Assembly (NCBI GenBank): GCA_046233115.1
Contig: JBJXHM010000009.1
Span: forward strand, 186,001 to 250,000
Length of the DNA: 64,000 nucleotides
Origin: JACOMY01 sp046233115
Lineage (GTDB): Bacteria > Pseudomonadota > Alphaproteobacteria > Kiloniellales > JACOMY01
Direction: 5' to 3'
Within the stretch, counting starts at the first letter, position 1. Every line of letters starts with the position of its first letter. Below the pieces are notes generated by a model that saw only the letters and a list, made by a program, of their open reading frames with translations, made no database searches and was not told where the DNA came from. Below are positions 59,013 through 64,000 of this stretch, piece after piece. A program made the position numbers and the translations under genes.

Positions 59013-60797
59013 CTAGCGCTCCGATTCGCCCTCCTGGTCCTGCTCGTCATACCCCTCGTCGCCCTCAGCGAAGCTTGCAGGGTCATCGGTCTTCTGCGTC
59101 CGTGAAGGCTCTGGCTCGCTCTCCCTCACGGGTTCCTGCAAGGAGGCGTGTGAAGTGGCCAGGTGCGCCGGAGGGGAGGCTGTCTTCACGTGAATATCCT
59201 GTTGGGGGTAAGGAATAGAGATCTCGGCCGCATCGAAGGCTTGCTTCACTTGCTGCATCAGGTCCCAGTAGACCGTCCAATAGTCTTCGGTCCGCGTCCA
59301 GGGCCGGCAAACGAAGTTGACTGAGCTGTCCGCCAACTCGTTCACCCGGATCATCGGAGGCGGTTCGGCCAGCACCAGGGGGTGTGCCTTGACGGTCTCC
59401 TCCATGACCCGGATCGCGTCCGGAATGGAATCCTCATAGGAGATGCCGAAAACGAGATCGACCCGGCGTGTGGTGCTTGCCGTCACGTTCCTGATAACGG
59501 TGCCCCACACATTCTTGTTCGGAATCACGATCACCTGGTTATCAGGCGTGACCACGGTGGTGGCGACGATGTTTACCGATCGTGCGGTGCCGGCCACACC
59601 CCCCACGTCCACATAGTCGCCTTCGTCGAAGGGGCGGTTGATCATGATCATGAGCCCGCTCGCCAGGTTCCCCAGGGTATCCTGAAAGGCAAAGGCCAGG
59701 ATGAAGGAGGCGCCACCTATCAACGCGAAGATCGGCGAGATGTCTATCCCGAGCCCGGACAGCACGACCATCAGACCGAATGCCATTACCAGCCAGTAGA
59801 CGAAGCCGACGAGGAACGCTTGAAGCAGTTTCGATATCTGCCGAACGCGACTGATGTACTTACGGCAAAGGCTACGAGAGATGCGTGCAAGAAATATTAG
59901 GCCGATCAGCGAGGCAACGATCACGGCAATCTCGATGCCAACCTCCACACCGCCGTCGCGATCGGTCAGCCAGGCAAGCAACTGGGCGACCAGAGTTTCG
60001 AAGTCCGCCGTGCGGGTCTCCTCGACGATGATCGCGGCACGGTAGAGCCTCAGTTCCTGGATCGTCTCTGCATTGCCGCCTTTCAATTCCCATGCATCCA
60101 ATATCTTGGAGTACTTGTCGAACAGGTCCTTACGCAGGGTCACGAGCTCGGTGAGATGCGTACGGGCGGCATCCGCCACCGTCCCTTCAGTGCGGAAGAT
60201 CGCGAGCTGGGCCGCCATCACGTCTTCAGTCTTGGCACGCACGATTTCCTGCCACGCCGCTGCCAGATCTCCGAGCTCGGTCTGTGTTAGCGGCACGAGC
60301 CGCAGCTCCAGTTCCGAGGATGCGATGGCAGGGTCGAGGACTTCGACGGACAATCCCGTCTTGTCGTCGCGCGCAGTGTCGTCGATGACTGCATCGGCGA
60401 CCGCTTCTGCTGCACTGCGAGCCGCCTGCTCTGCGCCCGGCCCGGTCGACTCGGGCCCGTCTGCTGCTCCCTCTTCCACCTCCTGGGCGGCATTGACGAC
60501 ATCGTCGAGATGCCGGGCCGATTCAGATGCGGCTCTTGCCGTCTCTTCGGAGACTGTTTCGCGGACTTCAGCCGCCTCTGCCTTCGCCTGCGCTTCCTCT
60601 GCCCTGTCTTCCTCGGATTGCTCTTCGTCTAGCGAAGTATCCTCACTTGTCTCGGCCGTGTCCCCTGTGGTTCGGTCGATCGTGACCTGCGCCTCGGCGG
60701 TCGTTTGCACCATGAACAATGCAATGAAAACTATGACGAACATCGGTGGCACAGCGACTGAACGCACAAGCTGCAGCCAATGATGAGCATATCGCAT
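59013..60797 (-). CDS. MscS-family mechanosensitive channel with long acidic N-terminal region
   Basis: A 594-residue membrane protein. After a signal or first helix (VAVPPMFVIVFIALFMVQTT) comes an acidic, Ala/Glu-rich coiled-coil-like periplasmic region (residues about 45-150), a helical region to about 270, TM segments (IEIAVIVASLIGLIFLARI, LVMAFGLMVVLSGLGIDISP), the pore helix FILAFAFQDTLGNLASGLMI, and the beta domain with RPFDEGDYVDVGGVAGT and VVTPDNQVIVIPNKNVWG. The C-terminal tail is also acidic (GDEGYDEQDQEGESER). It releases solutes on hypo-osmotic shock; the long acidic extension is unusual relative to minimal MscS (about 290 residues). Confidence 0.9.
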   Translation of the reverse strand: MRYAHHWLQLVRSVAVPPMFVIVFIALFMVQTTAEAQVTIDRTTGDTAETSEDTSLDEEQSEEDRAEEAQAKAEAAEVRETVSEETARAASESARHLDDVVNAAQEVEEGAADGPESTGPGAEQAARSAAEAVADAVIDDTARDDKTGLSVEVLDPAIASSELELRLVPLTQTELGDLAAAWQEIVRAKTEDVMAAQLAIFRTEGTVADAARTHLTELVTLRKDLFDKYSKILDAWELKGGNAETIQELRLYRAAIIVEETRTADFETLVAQLLAWLTDRDGGVEVGIEIAVIVASLIGLIFLARISRSLCRKYISRVRQISKLLQAFLVGFVYWLVMAFGLMVVLSGLGIDISPIFALIGGASFILAFAFQDTLGNLASGLMIMINRPFDEGDYVDVGGVAGTARSVNIVATTVVTPDNQVIVIPNKNVWGTVIRNVTASTTRRVDLVFGISYEDSIPDAIRVMEETVKAHPLVLAEPPPMIRVNELADSSVNFVCRPWTRTEDYWTVYWDLMQQVKQAFDAAEISIPYPQQDIHVKTASPPAHLATSHASLQEPVRESEPEPSRTQKTDDPASFAEGDEGYDEQDQEGESER

Positions 60798-60829
60798 AGA
60801 TTACACCCGTATATCACGTGGGGGCTATT

Positions 60830-61760
60830 GTTTTTCACTTGGCCTGAAGCGACGCTTCTTGACCGACAGTCCCCGTTTGGCGTCTTGCTGATGACAATGC
60901 CGTCGAATAACACGCCCTTCAAGCCCGAGGCGCCCGATCGGTCGCCCTGAGTCGCGAGAAGCATGGTCTTGCCATTCTCCAGGCACAGCTCCGCCGTCTC
61001 CAGCGAAATCTACTGATGATTTGGCGACGGCCCCGGTCATGCGCAGGCAGCCTCGACGGGCGGCCCGGCCCACGCTTCTTGAGCCAGGATATGCGCTCAT
61101 GCAGATTCGGATTGCCCTTGATGCGAATGGCGTAATCCCCCCTCGGTCTCCAGCGGATCGAACAGGGCCGGGATGGCGAAGGCGGCGTCGGCACGGAACC
61201 GGCGGCGGGCGATCGAGGGCCGAGCAGTGGCAGAGTAGCGCGCAGCACCGGCCGCAAGACCTCCTCCCAGCCGTCGGCACTGTGGACGTTGCCGGGCCGC
61301 AGCGCGCACCGCTCCAGATCGGCGAATTGGTTGAACACGAAGAGCGGATGCAGGCACTTTGATTGGAAGTGGCCGTTCCAGGGCGCGAAGCGCGGGGCGC
61401 AGCCCGCCCTCTTGATCGCCGTGCACCGGGCTTTCGGAACCGTCCATGTCGAGCGTGATGCTCTTCGGAAGCCGGAGGTCATGCACCGCGTCGATCCAGC
61501 ACCCCGGCAGATCGGCGAGAACGGCGAGGTTCTCGGGCCGGGTCAGCATCGCGGTCTCGAACCGTCCCATCGCGCTGGCCGACGCAGCGCCGCGCGCCCA
61601 CCGACCAGCTGCCACATCACCGGGTCGCGGCGCAGCCGGTCGGCAAGATGGTGCCGGCGGTTCTTGCCAATGCGCGGTTCGGCAATGAAGCTTACGACCA
61701 AGTCGGTCAGGCCCAGCGCGTCACCGCGTTCGTGACCGAGCGGCTGCTATGCCCTAGGCT
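60830..61760 (-). pseudogene. IS1380-family transposase remnant, multiply frameshifted
   Basis: On the minus strand pieces of an IS1380-type DDE transposase appear in different frames: LTDLVVSFIAEPRIGKN, SAMGRFETAMLTRPENLAVL, ITLDMDGSESPVHGDQEGG (first catalytic Asp region), LHPLFVFNQFADLERCALRP, GNVHSADGWEEVL, FRADAAFAIPALF, YAIRIKGNPNLHERISWLKK. Order and spacing follow the family, but at least three frameshifts and a deletion between the first two pieces destroy it. The left 190 bp also hold an unidentified frame (ELCLENGKTMLLATQGDRSG). Terminal inverted repeats were not resolved. Confidence 0.8.
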
Positions 61761-62010
61761 CTTGATTGAAAAGCAGATCGTCGTCGCAGGCGATTCCGTC
61801 TGCTCGGGATTTGTTCTAGACCGCAACTTTGAGAGCGCAGCCCTGATCCAGCGATCTTGCCGCGCGGCCTCTCGCGACCGTCTGCAAGGAATGTGAGGCA
61901 GCACGCCGCTTCACTCGGTCCTTCCGATAGGGAGTGAAGGTGCAAGAGAGCCAAGGGTCCGAGCAGACCGCGCTCTCGCATCAATTTCCATGATCATATC
62001 AGAGATTTGG
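61761..62010. other. no gene; flank between IS remnant and attachment site
   Basis: Only short shadow frames. Some of the left part may be the 5' end of the IS1380 remnant. Nothing else is recognised before the tRNA-derived sequence at 62011. Confidence 0.4.
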
Positions 62011-62055
62011 TGGTAGCGGAGGAGGGACTTGAACCCCCGACACGCGGATTATGAT
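62011..62055 (-). other. tRNA-Met(CAU) 3'-half, attachment site of integrated element
   Basis: On the minus strand these 45 bases run from the anticodon loop (ATCATAA) through the anticodon stem 3' side (TCCGC), variable loop, T-arm (GGGGG-TTCAAGT-CCCTC), acceptor 3' strand and ACCA. The 5' half of a tRNA is absent: beyond 62055 the expected GCGGA stem partner is not there. This is the pattern left by site-specific integration into a tRNA gene; the integrase starts 133 bp to the right. The intact tRNA should lie at the far end of the element, beyond the window. Confidence 0.85.
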
Positions 62056-62187
62056 ACAGGTTCTGAACGTGAACATGGTTTCTCATCTGGCAGCGCAAAT
62101 TGTTGATTTCCAATTTGATTTAAGCTACAAGGTGAACATAGTGACACACTGAGAACCGCCCCTGCGGACGCGATTCCTGAGACTAAG

Positions 62188-63348
62188 ATGAGACTAACGG
62201 ACATCTCCATCCGGCAGCTGCGCCCCCCGGCGACGGGTCAGCAGAAGTTCATGGACGATGCCTTGCCGGGGTTCGGTGTACGGGTCTCGCAGGGCGGCGC
62301 CAAATCCTTCTTCATCATGTATGGTGAGCGCAGGCGGCTCAAGACCATCGGCCGCTATCCCGACATGAAGCTGGCCGACGCGCGTCGCGAGGCCAAGCGC
62401 CTGCAGGTGGAACTCGAGCAGGTGCAGGCGATCGTCCCGCCGTCGCTGGAGCAGATCAGTTTCGAGACGGCGAAGGTCCGCTTCCTGGTTGACTCAGAGC
62501 GTCGCAACGCCGCGCGCACTGCCTCCGACTATCGTCGCCTCCTCGAACGCCACTTCCAGTTCGACCAGATGCTCTCGGAAGTCGGGCGCCTCGATATCAT
62601 GAAGGTCGTGGCGTCGCTCAGCGACACCCCTTCGGAGCAGCAGCATGCCTATGTCGCGATCCGAACGATGCTGAACTGGTGCGTGCGCCAGGGATACATT
62701 GAGGCCTCGCCCGCGCCCAGGATGTCCGTGCGCGCTGCATCTCGGGATCGCATCTTGACCGACGCTGAGCTGGCCGCCGTGCTGCGCGCAGCGCGTGATG
62801 AAGCCTATCCCTTTGGAGCGATCGTGCAGCTTCTGATCCTGACCGGCCAGCGAAGAGGGGAGATTGCAGCGCTACGGTGGGACTGGATCGACTTCGACCA
62901 GGGGACATTGTCGTTCCCGGCGACGATCACGAAGAACCGTCGAGCGCATACCCTGCCGCTCGGAGACATGGCACGCGAACTGCTCCTGTCGCTTCCGAGG
63001 CTCGGCGAACAGGTCTTTCCCGCGCGTACCGAAGGCGCCGCTATCTTCAACGGTTGGGGCAAGGTCAAGGAGCGCTTTGACGCGGGATTGGAGGAAGTCG
63101 ATCACTACACGCTCCACGATCTTCGTAGGACATTTAGTTCGATCCACGCTAAGATTGGAACGCCGATCCATGTGACAGAAAAGCTGCTAAACCACATTTC
63201 GGGCACGTTGAGCGGTATCGCAGCCGTCTACAATCGTCATTCTTACATGCAGGAAATGCGAGAAGCATTAATAGCCTTAGAGAATTATCTCAGAGATCTA
63301 GTGAATACATCAACCATAATCTCGAAAAATCCACATGCCACACCTTAA
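62188..63348 (+). CDS. tyrosine recombinase integrase
   Basis: A 386-residue phage/island integrase. N-terminal DUF4102-like arm-binding part (LPGFGVRVSQGGAKSFFIMY), a SAM-like core-binding domain (residues about 95-185) and the catalytic domain with Arg222 (TGQRRGEIAAL), His310-x-x-Arg313 (LHDLRRTF), His336 (LNHISG) and nucleophile Tyr348 (AAVYNRHSY). All catalytic residues are present. It probably integrates into the tRNA-Met site next to it. GC content drops towards its 3' end, where the AT-rich cargo begins. Confidence 0.95.
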   Translation: MRLTDISIRQLRPPATGQQKFMDDALPGFGVRVSQGGAKSFFIMYGERRRLKTIGRYPDMKLADARREAKRLQVELEQVQAIVPPSLEQISFETAKVRFLVDSERRNAARTASDYRRLLERHFQFDQMLSEVGRLDIMKVVASLSDTPSEQQHAYVAIRTMLNWCVRQGYIEASPAPRMSVRAASRDRILTDAELAAVLRAARDEAYPFGAIVQLLILTGQRRGEIAALRWDWIDFDQGTLSFPATITKNRRAHTLPLGDMARELLLSLPRLGEQVFPARTEGAAIFNGWGKVKERFDAGLEEVDHYTLHDLRRTFSSIHAKIGTPIHVTEKLLNHISGTLSGIAAVYNRHSYMQEMREALIALENYLRDLVNTSTIISKNPHATP

Positions 63349-63363
63349 GGAGTTCTGTCAGAA

Positions 63364-64000
63364 ATGATGATGTCAGTCCATAACAAAAATAAACTTAGCA
63401 GTTCTAAAGCGTTATTGAAATCAAAAAAGCATATTATTTTTGATTTCGATGGCCCGATAGTTGATTTATTTGAAAGTCACAGGAGCGAACATAATGTAAA
63501 GCATTTGAATGTACATTCAAAACCTATAGGTGAGTGCATTAACTACACTAAACAGGGCGCAAATCTATTTAAAGAATGGAGCGATACGCGGAGATTATCA
63601 GGCAATGATAGTAATAAAAAGAAAAATATTGACAGATATTATCACTTTCTATTGGAAAAAATAGAAATGGAGGCAGGAAATGCATCGCAAATAGACGAAA
63701 ATGCACTTAATATTATACAACACTCATACAAAAAATTTGGAAAAATATCTATTCTTAGCAACAATAGTGAGAAAATAATCAAAAGTTTACTGAAAAAAAA
63801 TAACATTATAGAATTATTTTCTTATATTTCCGGCAGGACAGACGAAAATCCATATACGCTCTTGAAACCCAACCCTTTAAGATTAATAAAACTCATAGAA
63901 TTATCTAAATGTTCTACCTCCTCAACATTATATATTGGTGATACAAGAGCAGATTTTGAATGCAGCAAAAGAGCTAATGTAGACTTTATTGGAATAAAGA
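63364..64000 (+). CDS. HAD-superfamily hydrolase, partial (runs off the right edge)
   Basis: An AT-rich gene (AAA, ATA, TTA codons dominate) without a stop in the window. About 212 residues are visible: MMMSVHNKNKLSSSKALLKS, then motif I IIFDFDGPIVD (Asp27, Asp29), motif II ILSNNS, motif III LLKPNP with its Lys and motif IV YIGDTRADF. These are all four HAD phosphatase motifs, with a helical cap between I and II. The start follows AAGGAG, which overlaps the integrase stop region, so the two may be co-transcribed. Base composition differs strongly from the chromosome, indicating recent transfer. Substrate unknown. Confidence 0.8.
   Translation, partial: MMMSVHNKNKLSSSKALLKSKKHIIFDFDGPIVDLFESHRSEHNVKHLNVHSKPIGECINYTKQGANLFKEWSDTRRLSGNDSNKKKNIDRYYHFLLEKIEMEAGNASQIDENALNIIQHSYKKFGKISILSNNSEKIIKSLLKKNNIIELFSYISGRTDENPYTLLKPNPLRLIKLIELSKCSTSSTLYIGDTRADFECSKRANVDFIGIK

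Noticed and set aside
62011..62085. Complete tRNA gene on the minus strand
   Set aside because: Only the 3' half fits. The 5' acceptor, D-arm and anticodon-stem 5' strand are missing, so it is an attachment-site fragment.

Overview
The window is almost entirely high-GC, densely coded DNA with alphaproteobacterial traits: FixL/FixJ-type signalling, Bug/Tct transport, CopAB with cupredoxin, a PQQ alcohol dehydrogenase, and a tRNA-Met 3' half of alphaproteobacterial type. A free-living, possibly marine or saline-habitat heterotroph of the Rhodospirillales kind is my inference; no marker gene that would fix the genus is present. GC drops sharply after about 63350, inside a tRNA-associated integrated element that runs off the right edge.

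Layout. 1-11260: polyamine-type solute-binding protein (partial), creatinase-fold M24 hydrolase, PQQ/heme alcohol dehydrogenase, malic enzyme, HPPD-like VOC protein, P-type cation ATPase, prfB with its programmed frameshift. 11340-14890: periplasmic copper cluster (small Cys/His protein, cupredoxin, CopA, CopB). 14950-22650: DUF3291 protein, then an operon of two tandem proline-iminopeptidase-like hydrolases with a complete peptide ABC transporter, closed by a strong terminator. 22800-26425: a giant RTX repeat protein. 26430-34400: FAH-family protein, class III aminotransferase, agmatine deiminase and a potABCD-type importer, which together suggest uptake and breakdown of polyamines. 34490-40506: DUF1194 protein, rfbB, tctABC with a divergent MarR regulator and paired operator-like sites. 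40527-46232: EmrAB efflux pump, histidine kinase and two response regulators. 46327-48957: cytochrome b561, periplasmic catalase, Dps (oxidative stress) and a small acidic-tail protein.

49390-62060 is accessory and partly decayed. It has two more RTX proteins, an SDR gene and a partial copy of its 3' end, fragments of an AraC regulator, a diiron-monooxygenase-like C-terminus and a VapC PIN toxin, a protease with a homopolymer frameshift, a hydrolase with an in-frame stop, an MscS channel and a degraded IS1380 transposase. From 62011 a tRNA-Met 3' half (attachment site) is followed by a tyrosine integrase and an AT-rich HAD hydrolase.

The most unusual feature is shared by the three RTX proteins. 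Their repeats do not follow the standard 9-residue period but alternate strictly between 9- and 10-residue units, giving a 19-residue (57-bp) super-repeat. In the largest protein this continues from residue 61 to 756 (37 long and 36 short units) with a single exception. It predicts a calcium beta-roll whose two sheets have strands of different length.
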